From positions 606,501-670,500 of the forward strand of contig NC_066587.1 in NCBI RefSeq assembly GCF_905475345.1: a DNA stretch of 64,000 nucleotides, in the 5' to 3' direction. The notes below the pieces were generated by a model. That model did not search any database. It was not told the DNA's origin and saw only the letters and a program-made list of their open reading frames with translations. This document shows positions 35,620 through 47,860 of this stretch, piece after piece; position 1 is the first letter of the stretch, and each line of letters begins with the position of its first letter. A program made the translations under genes and the position numbers. This DNA is from Vespula vulgaris. Taxonomy: Eukaryota > Arthropoda > Insecta > Hymenoptera > Vespidae.

Positions 35620-36900
35620 CTTTCCTATTTCTCTAGGGAAAATCGTGTACATCGCGGCGCGTGCCGACCGCTCGTTTCCATCTCCGATCATCACTTTTGT
35701 CCTCGATCGTTAAGAAGTACGTTAGAGAGAAAGAGAGAACATTGAAAGATTAAATCGATTTGTTTCAATTACCTTGACACGATTCGCTCGGTCGATTTTT
35801 CATTTAGTTATACAATATTAATACAAAACTTTGGCGAAATTTCATTCGTACGATTGGACAGCACAGAGATACTATACATCTTCTCTCTTATTCGATTTTC
35901 CCTAATCTACTCGCTATAATTACTATCCATCTATTACCACCAGCAATCGTTCGGGGCACGTCCAAGTGGATGAGAAGTAGCGTCGCGGCTCGAGAGAAAA
36001 CGGAAAGGAGAGAAAGAAGAGAAAGAAATGGAAGAAACTGAAGAAGAAGGAGGAAAAGAGGAAGGAATTTTTTCGAAGGACGAGCGATCGGCATCGAGAT
36101 ATCGAAACATCCGTTTAATATCGAAAAGAAGCGAGGGGTTGGATGGAACGCTATAGCAGGCAGATTTTAATCCTTGTCGTAGCCGCGGTACGAGAGGGAA
36201 GGGAACGACACGGTGAAGTGACTTGAAGTCTCTTCAGGCGAGATGCTTAATTCCACCCCGTTCTTCTGCAACCACCCTCCGGGGCCTCTCTTCTTCTCTT
36301 ACTTTTCCGTCCCCTCCCTTCCTAACCCACCCTTCCCCTTCAGCGTCTCCTTCAACCCTCTCCTCACCTCGGAAGGAATAATCCGGTGTTCTTTAATTCT
36401 TTCTACGTGGCTAACAGGACGAGACAAAAATGATAGTAGGTAAACCTGTCGTTAAACTCGTCCTCCGAGGAGTCCTCGAGAATTATCAGGAACGTTAAAG
36501 AAAATGATAGGTGCGTAAATACCGTTGCGACCTCTTGCCTTAAATGCCGTAATCGTTCGTCGGTCTTCGTATCTTTTGAGATACTTTTGAGAAAACAAGA
36601 AAAAGATTTTCTTTCGAAGGACCGACAATTTTCGAGGCGGAATATTTTCACGATCGGCAGCTTGCATCCCTCTCTCCCTCTTTCTTTCTCTCTCTGTTTT
36701 TTGCCAACCCATTCCCTTGCCACTCCCACCTTCTTTCCGTCTTTCTTTTTGCCTCTTTTTTTCATTATTTTTTAGTATCCTCCCTGGCAAATGTATCTGT
36801 GTCCTCGAGCGCGCTGCGCCTTTCATCTCTCGTCTCTGCAGACGGAGCACTTATACACTCTGCACTCTCCCTCTCTCTTTCTCTCGCTCGCACGCTGCTC

Positions 36901-36935
<35 letters not shown>

Positions 36936-37880
36936 CGCGTTCGCTCTTCTGTCCTCATCTTCTTTTGGTCTCTTTGGCCTCTCTCCTCTCTTCTTCCCTT
37001 CTGTCTTTCCACCCTCCACCTCCACCTCCTCCTCCTCCTCCTCCTCCTCCTCCTCCTGCATCTCCTCTTCTTCTTCCTTCTCTCTCGCTGTCTCTGCCGT
37101 TTTACTCTCCACGGCACTCTACACTTTGTCTCTTTCTCTTCGCTTGCCCTTCTCCCGAATCTCCTCTTCCATCCACGCTCCCTTCGATTCTCTCTCTCTC
37201 TCTCTTTCTATCTATCTCTATGTATCTCCATCCTCATCCTTCCTTCTCTCCAACGCTCATTCACTCGAGGATACAGAGCTTCGCGGAGCTAAAATACATC
37301 GTGATTTTAATACTTTTAACTCCTTTGTAATCCGCTTTGCACCTACGTAAGCGATAATGTCGCACTCTCTCTCTGGGAGAAGGCCTGGACGACTGAGAGA
37401 GGCGGGTGGTGGTAGTGGTGGAGCTGGAGGTGGAGATGGAGGTGGAGGAAGAGGAGGTGGTTTCTACCGCCTAGTGGTACCGCTCCTGGTCGAGGTACTT
37501 TTTTTTATCCATCCTGCTTCCTCGTGATACGCATATTGTTACTTCACGAAACGTCGCCGACAGGTTGTGCGCATCCTTTCGGATTCGTAATTTCACCATT
37601 CATCCTCCTCCTCCTCCTCCTATCGCTACTACGAAAGGCAAAAGAGCCGGAGGAGTTGGAGGAGGATTGGAAAAAGAAAAATTCAACGATACGATACGGG
37701 CGTACTGTTTCGTACGAGTCTCTTTTACGTAGCAATTTGGATCGAGGATAGCATCTACGTCCATCTTTGTCTCTCCCATTCTATCTTTCTCTTTCTCACT
37801 CGTAGAATGTCCTCCACCCCCGACCTACCACAGCAGCCACGCCTCGTACGAACGGCGAGCTGCCATTTCTACTACTGTTG

Positions 37881-37930
37881 GTGCTGCTGTTGCTTCTGCT
37901 GCTTCTGCTGCTGCTGCTGCTGCTGCTACC
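37881..37930. repeat. (CTG)n trinucleotide repeat
   Basis: CTG units with CTT and TTG variants. No frame through it extends into recognisable coding sequence. Confidence 0.9.
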
Positions 37931-39176
37931 GCTACTACGTGTTACCGCTGCTTGGAAAATGGTTCGTTGCATATCTTTCGTAATTGTGCATCCATCTAAC
38001 TGACAGAAAGATTTTTAGCTTGCTACAGAGGACCGAGCACGAAGACCTCTCTCCTCTATAACTGCACTTTCCCTGCGTTTCTCGTTCGTCGTTTGTATAT
38101 CTACTCTACAGTTAGAGAGCTACAATTTTATCTTCACTTTAGCTCTTTACAAAGTCTCCTCTCTATCTCTCTATCATCGTTTCCATCTCTCCCACTCTTT
38201 CTCTCTCTCTCTCTCTTCAAAACTCATGCCGCCGCAAATTCGTAACGCGAGCGAGCAAACGAGTGAGCGAGCTGGATTCGATCTCGTTAATTAATATTAC
38301 GATTGCTTACGTAAAAGAAAATGATTTACTATTTTCGCCGACTTCCCAGGATAGATTCATTCTAGGTAAGTACGTACGATCAACGAGAAAAGATCTCGTT
38401 GTAATCCCGACAATCGTTAACAGAGGAAAACAGAATCATTAAGTAAAGATCGCGATGTAAAGGATTTACCGCGTTAATCCTAGAGGGGTGCGCCTGTTTG
38501 CGGTATTACAGCGTTAAGGGATCTAACAGCTCGTTCCACCGACCACATTATGTATCCTCCAATGACTGCGAATCCAAAGATCTTGACGGCTAATTCTCTT
38601 AACGTTTTAGAGACAGACTCTTGGATAACACTCGAAATTCAGCTCGCTAACGTATGTATGTTCCTTAAGTTACGAAAGATCGTTCGTAATCAAAATTTGT
38701 CGTACTCCCTAATTCGATGAGTAAATGATCAAATTTGAGAGTAGGATAGGATTGTAGATAGATGTGCACAGCTGCGTTGAACTCGAACTAGAATTACATA
38801 TACGAGACACAAACGGAGCGTACGAGCGAGCGAGAGAGAGAGAGAGAGAGAGAAAGCATTCTATTCGCGGCAAACGTGAAATAGTTGGATAGGCTGGATC
38901 GCGAATTTGAATGGCTGGCCGGTCTCTCGCGTGGCATACATTCCGCGAATCACGGCGTACCGTGACACGTCTTCTGACGCGGACGTCGACGAGGAGGACG
39001 TCGACGAGGACGTCCCCGTCCGCACCGGAAACGCAACGTCCGCCGATAATGTCCGTCAACGGGAACGATGCGGCCGTCTCGGCAAACAATGCGCCATTGT
39101 TGCCAACTTATTCCATTACAGATAACTCCCTCGTTCATTGTTCCTTCTCTCGCTCTTGCTCGTGTTCGTTCTCTCT

Positions 39177-39217
<41 letters not shown>

Positions 39218-40203
39218 ACTCTTTCTCTTTCTCTTTCTCCTTCTCCTTCCTCGGTTGGTTCCTTCGCTTCAGCATCCCTCAGCGAACGAGGAGATTTTCT
39301 TCCTCTCAAGGGATGCACCTGGGATCTGGCCGATCGAAGAAATTGTCCCAATAAGACAACCTCCTCCTCCTCCTCCTCCTCCTCCTCCTTTTTCTTCTTC
39401 TTTCTCTTCTTCTTCTCCTCCCAACTTCTCTTCCATCAACCTTTAACGCTCACTGATAATAATCGCGATCTATCGTTCGTTATCTTTCGCAGAGACAGGA
39501 TTCTTTCGGTGTTTGTTTGAACTTAGTCCAAACGAGCGAACGATCAAGAAGGACTGGGAAGGTAGAGTATACTCCGTACTTACTGAATACAAATATGAAA
39601 AATGATGGAGGACGTCCGGTAAAGATCGCCGACAGAAAAATGTCGAAGGAGTCGGAAGCGAGCATTGTTCCCTCAAAACTCATCTTCTCTCTCTTTTTCC
39701 CTCTTTCCTTTGGGAAGGCAAAAAGCTTTCTCTTCCTCAATTACGACGAAAGGACCGTCTCTGCGCGCAGTTTTTCTTTTTTTTATTTTTGTCTTTTCTT
39801 TTCTTCTTCCTCCTCCTCTTCTTCTTCCACTTTTCTATTTTACACTCCTCGAGAAAAGGAGGCCACTTTCCCTAGTTGGTTAGCGATCTGCAAGGGTACT
39901 GCCCTTGGCTCGAAAAAAATGTCGAAAGGTCGCTAACCGTAACATTCTCGGGAGATGAAGTATCCATCGGGATCGGGGAACAATCCCTTCACTCCTGGAT
40001 TGCTTGTTCCGCTATTTAAAAGTGTCCTTTCTACCCAGAGCAAGTTAAGACCCCTGAACTCGTGGTAAGTGCGACAGGGCTCGATCGACAATAGAACGGC
40101 CGTCGTCGTCGCAAAAGTGGCGCTGTTTAATATTAATAAGCCAGGGCGACTCTGCCCCTGGCAGGCACGTAGATGCATATCAGAGCCGGCATTACGAAAA
40201 GAC

Positions 40204-40252
<49 letters not shown>

Positions 40253-40642
40253 GTCTCTTTATCTATCTATCTATCTCCTTCTCTCTCTTTCTCTCTCTCT
40301 CTCTTATTCTCTTGCTTCGGTCCAGCACGCGAGACTCTTTTCTTCGGTTAAAGATTTGAATATCTTTCGAAAGGAGCCCACGAAGAACGTCTTTAGTCGA
40401 GTCAGCAACGCGTTACTCATCTTCGAACACTGTTTTGTAGTTTGCTTTAATCGATATCCGAACAAATTCCGAGTAGTGAATTTAATGTCCACGAAACTCA
40501 TCCCTATCTCTTTTTTCTCTCTTCAAGTTGAACGGACGTCGAGAGCTCGTTATTTCGACGGTACCCGCATCTATGGAATAGAATCCAGACTAACCTTCCG
40601 GTAACATTCACTATAAATATTTACGAGAACCGTAGAAACACG

Positions 40643-40702
40643 TAGATAGATAGATAGATAGATGGATGGATGGATGGATGAATGGATGGATAGATGGATA
40701 GA
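40643..40702. repeat. (GATA)n/(GATG)n tetranucleotide repeat
   Basis: GATA units pass into GATG units and back. A similar GATA array occurs near 41897-41945. Confidence 0.9.
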
Positions 40703-41070
40703 GCCGAGGAAGAAAGAAGGGGGCTCGAAGTCAAAGTGTAATACCTTTAATACCTTCGATATCGGAAAGTACTTAAAAGTACGTATTACGTCGATCAATA
40801 AAAACGTTGTTAGGTAAACGAACGAAAAAGATAATTCGGTTGGGAAGATTAAAACGAACAAAATTTCATCCTTGTCCGTTTTCAATCTTCTCCCAGGCAT
40901 GATTGGAGATCCCTCAGAATCCTTGCTTCTTTTTACTTTTAGCACGCGATTACATATATACGAGTACTGGATGGATTTAATGCAAAACGGTGCTTCGCGG
41001 CGAACCCACTGGCAAAGGGGCACGAACGACGTCTTCGTTTATTAGAAGAAAGAAAGAGAGAAAAGAAAAG

Positions 41071-41072
<2 letters not shown>

Positions 41073-41121
<49 letters not shown>
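41073..41121. repeat. (GA)n microsatellite
   Basis: Perfect GA run of nearly 50 bp. Confidence 0.95.
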
Positions 41122-41123
<2 letters not shown>

Positions 41124-41629
41124 ATGAGCGTGTGCAAGAGACGACTGGAGGATACTTTTTCCCTCTCTCTCTCTCTCCCTCCCTCTTCCGCGGCCGCGTG
41201 TGTCACATGCGGGCTCCATTTGAAATTATTCCTTTTTACTCTCTCGCCATTTGCGTCCCGCACAAAGCCCATTTTCCATCCTCAAACTCACACTCCTTCT
41301 CTGTCGCCTCATCTACTATCACTACCATCAACACTATCACACCACCGGCATCGCGTCGTCACGGAGAGAGACCGAATAAAAAGAACGAAATCGCGCATGA
41401 TCCGGTCTCCTTCCGGAAAGAGAATCATTCTCGGCTCTGTTCTCTAGCTATCTACCTATCTACCTATCTACCTACCACCTACCTACCACCTACCTACTAC
41501 ATTTTTTTCCTCATACGTTCTATACTCTAGACTCTTTCTTTGTTTCCTCCGCCAAAGACTCGTGATAATTAATGCGATGGGGGTAGGGGGTGAACGAGAG
41601 AGGGAAAAAGGAAAGATGGAGGGAGAGAA

Positions 41630-41662
<33 letters not shown>

Positions 41663-41896
41663 ATGTTTCATCCAACGTTTCTTCCTTTCTCTCCCTTTTC
41701 TTTGCTTTTAACACGGTCGACCGCAACGACCGAAGAATTATTTCCTTCGTGTCTTGAAAATGATCGAAGCTAACTTTCTTCCTTCCTTAACTGTCACGTC
41801 GTTGCTCGAGCGGAAAGATAGATCTCGAGCGGACGTTAAGAAGGTTAACAAATAATTTTCCTCTCGTCGCGTTAAGAAAAGGGTGATGTTGAAAAG

Positions 41897-41985
41897 ATGG
41901 ATAGATAGATAGATAGATATATAAGTGGATGGATAGATAGATAGGTAGGAACGTAGGTAGATAGGTAGGTAGGTAGGTAGGTAGG
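41897..41985. repeat. (GATA)n to (GTAG)n composite repeat
   Basis: GATA units (41897-41945) followed by AGGTAGGTAG units to about 41985. Confidence 0.9.
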
Positions 41986-43013
41986 TGTCTAACCACCCCT
42001 AGGTCACAAGGCTCGCAGGCACGAAGGCTCAGAGGCTTAAAAGGCAATATATCAGAATAATAACTTGTCCATTAAAACGCTTAAGTAGAGTAATAAGTAC
42101 GCGAGCCTAACTGACAGGCACTTTGAAATTCCACAGGATCAAACTGTCCAACTAGCGGAATTTATCGGAGAAAATAAATAATAAGGATGCACATTTCGCG
42201 TCTTTCTTAGTTACTTGCTTGCTTGCTTGCTTGATCGTTTGCTTGCTTCGTTCGAGTATCCACAGAATTATTCTTCACAAATACAAGTTCGCACGATGGA
42301 TCCAACAATCGCGTTTGCTCGACGCTGTCATCGTTCATCTATCCTTGAAATCTTCAAAGTTTCATAAACTTTTCTTCCTTCTTTCTCATCTCTTCTATTT
42401 TCTTGCTTTTCTTGATTCTCTCTTTTTTTTTGTTGTTCACAAAATTTATATACCTACTCTTCTCACGAAAGATTCAATTTTCCGATAGAACTTTTAATCC
42501 CGGCAAAATGCGTATACGTGCTCGCTCGATCCTCGGCTTATCGCGAATCTTAACGTGTCGGATGACATGCCAGGAGCGTCCCTGTAAACGCGATTATTTA
42601 ATCTCCAGTCGAATAAGTAAGTATATCTATATAGAGTAAAAGCCTCAACGATATTAGGCATTGTAGTTTAACGTTAATCAAAAAATATAGCCCCATCGTA
42701 TAATTCTCTCTCGCCCTCTCTCTCTCACACACACACACACTTATCTACTTTGAAAAAAAAAGAAACAAGAAAAAAACAAAAAGTTAACTGCAGCTAAATT
42801 ACAGGGAACGATGACCAAGACAAATTTTTACGAGCGAAACATTAAACGAATAAACGGTATTAAACGGGAATATAATAAAACATTTTATAATATAGAGGGA
42901 ATATATTAAAGTGTATTGGATTGGTACCATCGAAAATATCTATCCATTTATTTATCCACCTACGTTGTAAAAAAGAAATAAGAAAAACGGAGGAAAAAAA
43001 TAAAGAAAAAAGA

Positions 43014-43069
43014 AGAAAGAAAGAAGAAGAAGAAGAAGAAGAAGAAGAAGAAGAAGAAGAAGAAGAAGG
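43014..43069. repeat. (GAA)n trinucleotide repeat
   Basis: About 18 GAA units, producing an artefactual poly-Glu ORF on the plus strand. Confidence 0.95.
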
Positions 43070-43965
43070 AGAAGCAATCGAAAATGGATCGCTCGAAGGG
43101 AAAAAGGAACGAAAGCATTTACCCGTTTATATTCGTCGGCTATGGCTCTTACTACCCGAGGCGGCCATCTTCGAGCCGTCGAGGCGCGACATGAAAGTTG
43201 CAGAGAAGCTTTCGAGGTACGCCCATACGTGTTCCTACCGAAAGAAGATTATAGACGTGTCTACGTGTATGGCTTTTTTCTTTTTACTTTTTTCTTTTTC
43301 TTCTTTTTTTTTCTTTTTTTTTTTTACGCGTTACCTCGAACGCGTCTGTAGTAGATACGTAAGTACATGCATACGCGTACGTGTTTATCAAGGTAGATAG
43401 ATAAATACATACGTGCGTGCGTACGTGCGTACATATACGTGTGTGTGTGTGTATGTGTGTGTGTGTGTGTGTGGATGTGGGTGGGGTCGGTGGATAGATA
43501 GGTATGATTCTTGACACAAAAGGGTACCAAAAAAGCGCGACGTTAGAAACAAGAACGAGGATGGTAGTAACCCAAGGCAACTTCTTCCATCGGCTTCCAC
43601 CACCCCCTTTTAAGGGGGTGTTCGAGTATAAGGGAAAAGATAGAGAAAGAGAAAGAGAAAGAGAAAGAGAGAAGAAGGAGTATTTCCTTCGACGAAATAC
43701 GAATGTACGTGCCTCCATATCTCGATCTCCTACGTGGAATAAACAGAGAGACATTTTCTCCTTGCGCACGAACTTCTTCTCGATCGTGTCTGGTGTCTTC
43801 GTAAACGATGTAAAGATATAGTGAAGGAGATAGAAAAAGAAAGAGAGAGAGAGAGAGAGACTTCACTTTTGTCGATTACATTATACACGAAATTCTCGTC
43901 GAAATATCTTAATGATTATAAAAATCAATCGATTCTTCTTCTCGTTGATACCTAAACACACACAC

Positions 43966-43967
<2 letters not shown>

Positions 43968-44006
<39 letters not shown>

Positions 44007-44018
44007 TAGATAGATAAA
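43968..44018. repeat. (AT)n then (GATA)n repeat
   Basis: AT run followed by a few GATA units. Confidence 0.9.
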
Positions 44019-44212
44019 TAGATGTATATCGATATATAAACGTAGATAGGTTTCTAAATTCTTGTATAGATCGTGAAAGAAGATGGTTGAATATGAGTAA
44101 GATACGATCCATCGACGACCAACGCGACGAGACGAAAAATTATAATATAAGGGATGAAGTAGCGTTCGTGTTTAGGAATCGTTTCTAGACGAAGAATGAG
44201 AGAATAATGGAC

Positions 44213-44217
<5 letters not shown>

Positions 44218-44259
<42 letters not shown>
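44218..44259. repeat. (GA)n microsatellite
   Basis: Perfect GA run. Confidence 0.95.
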
Positions 44260-44262
<3 letters not shown>

Positions 44263-44599
44263 CAGACGTGAAAGGTCTCTTACGCTCAGGTAGAGAGAAA
44301 GGTTGGAAAGGTACGAAGGAAAATGTAAATGGGAATGTGACTCGATAAGGAGAAAAAAAACGAAGAAGAGGAAGAGAAAGAGAAAGAGAAAGAGAAAGAA
44401 GAAGAAAAAATGAAGAAAAAAAAAGAAAAAAAAATAAGGAGAAAGAGGAGTGAAGTAGAAGAAGTCTGCGACTTGTTAGCGTTCTCTCTCTCTCTCTCTC
44501 TTTCTCTTTCTCCCTATTTCTTCAAAGTATAAAAAAATGAAAGGAAACGAAAGAAAAGGTAAAAGAAAGAGAATCTTCGCGAAGGAAGAAAATTCTGGG

Positions 44600-44830
44600 A
44601 GAAAGAGTCTGGGCAAAGCCGCGCCGGTCTGCGCACCGGTAGGAATCTCTCGTAGAGTTTCACCTGCGAGTTTTCTACCTGTCCTTCTAGGGCGTCGCTC
44701 TTCGAAGCTCCACCTACGACCCTCCTAGCAACGGGCGTGCGTCCAACGACGTCACGGCCTTTCCCAGATTCTCATTGGTCCCGTCGTATCGCCAGCGCGC
44801 GCTGTAGGACCATCCGACCGGCTTAGTATT
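44600..44830. promoter_or_regulatory. GC-rich block with CRE-like, CCAAT-like and palindromic motifs
   Basis: A CpG-rich island in AT-rich surroundings. It contains the inverted pair CCGGT...ACCGG, a CRE-like ACGACGTCACGG near 44747, an inverted CCAAT (ATTGG, near 44774) and the 12-bp palindrome CAGCGCGCGCTG (44793-44804). This combination resembles a promoter-proximal region, but I see no linked coding exon on either strand. Assignment is inference. Confidence 0.3.
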
Positions 44831-45325
44831 TTATTACATATTTTACTTACCTACCCTACTGCACGAATACGTACGCTTTTTTCCACTCTCCTTGCCTCTC
44901 TCTCTGCCTCTCTATCTTTTTCTCATTCTTTCTTTTTCTACCCCTATCGAGCACACAGCCTTGCTTGCTTGGCATGCTTGCTTGCTCGCTCGCTCGTTCG
45001 CATCGACCTTGCTTTTTTCTTTCTATTTTGCAGCGAAAACCGCACGCGGTACGATGGAAGGCCGTCTCGTATCTCCGACACACGAGAATGCATTCTCTCT
45101 CTCTCTCTCTTTCCCCATCTTTCTTTCATTCCATCTTCTCCTACCCCTTCTTCTATCTAACTTCTATATTCGAGAGAACGGTCATTTCGTTCGCCATCTT
45201 CTTTTTCTTCCTCCTCCTCCTTCTCCTCCTCGTCTTCTTCTTCTTCTTCTTCTTCTATCTTCTTCTAATATCCGCACGTCCTTGCAAGGACCTTGCTTGA
45301 ACTTCTTGGAACCGCCCTCTTCTCT

Positions 45326-45368
<43 letters not shown>

Positions 45369-45712
45369 CGTGTGTATCTATACTAAACTTCTCTCTTTCT
45401 CTACCTATCGTATAGTAACATTTTTCGACAGTCCTTTTTACGATCGCCGTTCGTTTTGTGCACTCGGAAAATATCGGCAAACTTAATTGTCCGATATACA
45501 TCGTAAAAATGTACGTACCTCAGTACGTAGATATTACATACATACGTACGTACGTACGTACGTACACACACACATACATATATTCTTTTTTATGAAAATA
45601 ATATCTAAGTGAATTACGATCTCCTATTGGCAGGTAGAAAAAATTCGTTTCTCGTCTCAAATGAATCGATTCGATTAACTTTTTTTCTTCCATTAAAAAA
45701 ACTCATCGTTTC

Positions 45713-45722
<10 letters not shown>

Positions 45723-45762
<40 letters not shown>
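45723..45762. repeat. (AT)n microsatellite
   Basis: Perfect AT run, followed by a poly-A tract. Confidence 0.95.
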
Positions 45763-45770
<8 letters not shown>

Positions 45771-46181
45771 AAAAAAAAAAAAAGAAAAAATGTACACTTA
45801 CCTTACGTGTTATTTATTTGTTAGACACGATCATCCATGGAATCTTTCGAAGAGGAATGACTTTCTCGGTCACGTAGAAAACGTTCTCGTTCGTCTAGAC
45901 GTGTACCCTCTCCCAAAGAAGACCTTAGGAAACCGATTGCTTACCATCTTGCGGTGGTTACAGCGCGACACGTAACGCGCCATCTAAAGACATCTAAGCC
46001 GCGGGGGTTAGCCCGACACCTGGTGCACGAGCTCCCACGAGACGTTGCTTGCTATTCGTCCTGCGCCTGCTCCACCTCTTTCCTTTCTTCCTTCCTTTCT
46101 TCCTTTCTCCATTCTCCTTTTGTTCCTTTCACGATCCGCGAAAAGAATTTTCGAAATTTCTCGAATCGAATACGAAGGACG

Positions 46182-46183
46182 AT

Positions 46184-46218
<35 letters not shown>

Positions 46219-46219
46219 C
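46182..46219. repeat. (TTTA)n tetranucleotide repeat
   Basis: About nine TTTA units. Confidence 0.95.
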
Positions 46220-47308
46220 TTAGTTGTTTATTTATTTGTACATGTATTGTTTTGTTTCTTGTTATGGGACAGTTTGGATATCGAAAGAATTGTTTCTTTC
46301 TTTTCTTTACTTTCTTGTTTCTTATCCTATTTCTTGATAATTATTATATCGTACTATGATAGTATTTTCGACGTCTAATTAAAGAAATCGTATATATATA
46401 TATATGTATATATATATGTATATAATAATATAATATATATATATATGTATATATGTATAATATAATATATATATATATATGTATATAATAAGAACTTGTA
46501 TATTTTCTATGATATAATATATTTTCACACGATTCATTTCACCGATAGACGTAACGAAAGAAATAAGAGTGAGATTTTAGTAGGAAAAGTCGCAGGGACG
46601 TTTACTGTCACGAGACTAGACAAAACCGAGACTATTCCGTCCGCACACGTGGATCTATTCTCCTCGAATGATCCGCTTGAAATCCAATAAGACAGTCGAT
46701 GCAACCTGACTCCGTCGTAAAAGAAGACAAACAAATTTCGAGCGAGCGAGCGAGCGAGCAATACGGCAAACCCCGCGACCTCGATGACCTAACAGGAAGG
46801 AGGAGTGAATGTGTGGGAAGTGAATGGATGTATGGATGGATAGGTGGATGGAAGGATGGATGGATGGATGGTTAGCTGGCTGGCTGGTTGGTTGGTTGGA
46901 GAGAGATCCGATAGATAGAAACAACCCCGAAGCAATAAAGCGTGCCAGCGCGCAAGGGTGGTAAATTAATAAAAATCGAGAAATCTTTTCTTCTTCTTCT
47001 TTTCTTCTTCTTCTTTCTCTTCTTCTATTCTTTCCTTCTCTATCTCAGAGTCGGATCATTCACGATGCGGTTTGCGTCGCATAGACGACGGTGTAACGTC
47101 GATCGGAGACGAACGATATTGTCGATTCTGAGGTTAATCTGATAATTCATGAACGCTTAACGAACATAGGGAGATCGTATCATCGGGGACTCGTTTCCTT
47201 CGACGTACTGCGTCCGATCTGCGTCTAATCAGGCAACTTGAATTGCCTTTAATATTACAAACACAATCAAGCGGCACGAGATGCGTGTCTCTTCTCTCTC
47301 TCTCGCTC

Positions 47309-47342
<34 letters not shown>

Positions 47343-47404
47343 ATCGTCGCGTCTTGTAACTTAGCCAATGTATATTAATGAAGCTCACCTTCTCTTAGTC
47401 ATTG

Positions 47405-47459
47405 AAAGTCCAAGTCAAAGTCCAAGTCAAAGTCAAAGTCAAAGATTAAGTCTAAAAGT
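47405..47459. repeat. (AAGTCN) hexamer array with HNF4-like sites
   Basis: About nine copies of an AAGTCC/AAGTCA unit, the last ones degenerate (ATTAAGTCT, AAAAGTC). It includes an exact CAAAGTCCA, the recalled consensus of the nuclear receptor HNF4, and several CAAAGTCAA variants at 6-bp spacing. Confidence 0.75.
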
Positions 47460-47824
47460 CTGAACGTTCGAGCGGACCCAGTGCGATATTTGGAACTCGA
47501 TAAATTCGTGGTAAAAAGCTAAGAGCTGCTGAATAGATGGAAGAAACCTGGCTATTACGATACCATTAACTGCGAGAAGACGTACGATAATCGTGTATTT
47601 TGCTAAGGCTGCTCGACGTGGAATAGAGAGAGAAAGGAAATGCATGCAAAGAGACACGATGCACTTTCCATAAAATCCCGTGTTATACGAGTTCACTTAG
47701 AGCAAGGCTTACCTAACGAGCCCCTTTTCCCAACGTTACCTTATGGCACCTCTTAATCGTTCCAACACCAAACTCTGTAAAACTTTACGAACGTGTACCT
47801 TAAAGCGTGCTTTCATTAATATAT

Positions 47825-47860
<36 letters not shown>

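Larger units (their letters stand above)
31101..36200. other. non-coding: repeats with unique blocks
   Basis: No supportable exon. The stretch contains GA/GAAA units at 31276-31365, CT runs at 31568-31650 and 31873-31899, (GA)n at 32120-32160, (GAA)n at 32380-32431, (GA)n at 34449-34481, CAC/ACC units at 35289-35325 and (TTTC)n at 35583-35619. Unique, regulatory-looking blocks are 31660-31850, 33390-33680, 33900-34200 and 34620-35280. The ORF at 34831-35370 spans unique sequence but has no recognisable domain. Confidence 0.55.
36201..41130. other. non-coding: pyrimidine-rich repeats and CpG-containing blocks
   Basis: No supportable exon. Repeats include CT runs (36850-36935), CTC units (37021-37057), CTG units (37881-37930), (GA)n (38829-38853), (CT)n (39178-39212), CTC units (39359-39389), (CT)n (40209-40243), GATA/GATG units (40643-40702) and (GA)n (41073-41121). 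Unique blocks include 38220-38700, which carries a paired GGATT/AATCC element at 38462-38480, and 39930-40200, which contains a small GCCAGGG...CCCTGGC hairpin at 40141-40163. Confidence 0.55.
41131..46800. other. non-coding: repeats, one GC-rich block
   Basis: No supportable exon. Contains GATA then GTAG arrays (41897-41985), (GAA)n (43014-43069), GT run (43436-43472), AT run (43968-44018), (GA)n (44218-44259), GAAA/GAGA tract (44350-44460), AT runs (45330-45366 and 45723-45762), CGTA units (45541-45564), TTTA units (46182-46219) and AT-rich DNA (46388-46495). The GC-rich block 44600-44830 is described separately. Confidence 0.55.

Noticed and set aside
36717..37350. Three overlapping plus-strand ORFs of 179-191 aa
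   Set aside because: All three frames are open because the region is a stop-poor CT/CTC-rich polypyrimidine tract. Composition is Ser/Leu/Phe/Pro only.
37357..37530. Short ATG-initiated Gly-rich frame (MSHSLSGRRPGRLREAGGG...) ending FYRLVVPLLVE before a GTAC donor
   Set aside because: Tempting as a first exon, but the Gly run is a GGT/GGA repeat, the donor is weak and no partner exon is visible.
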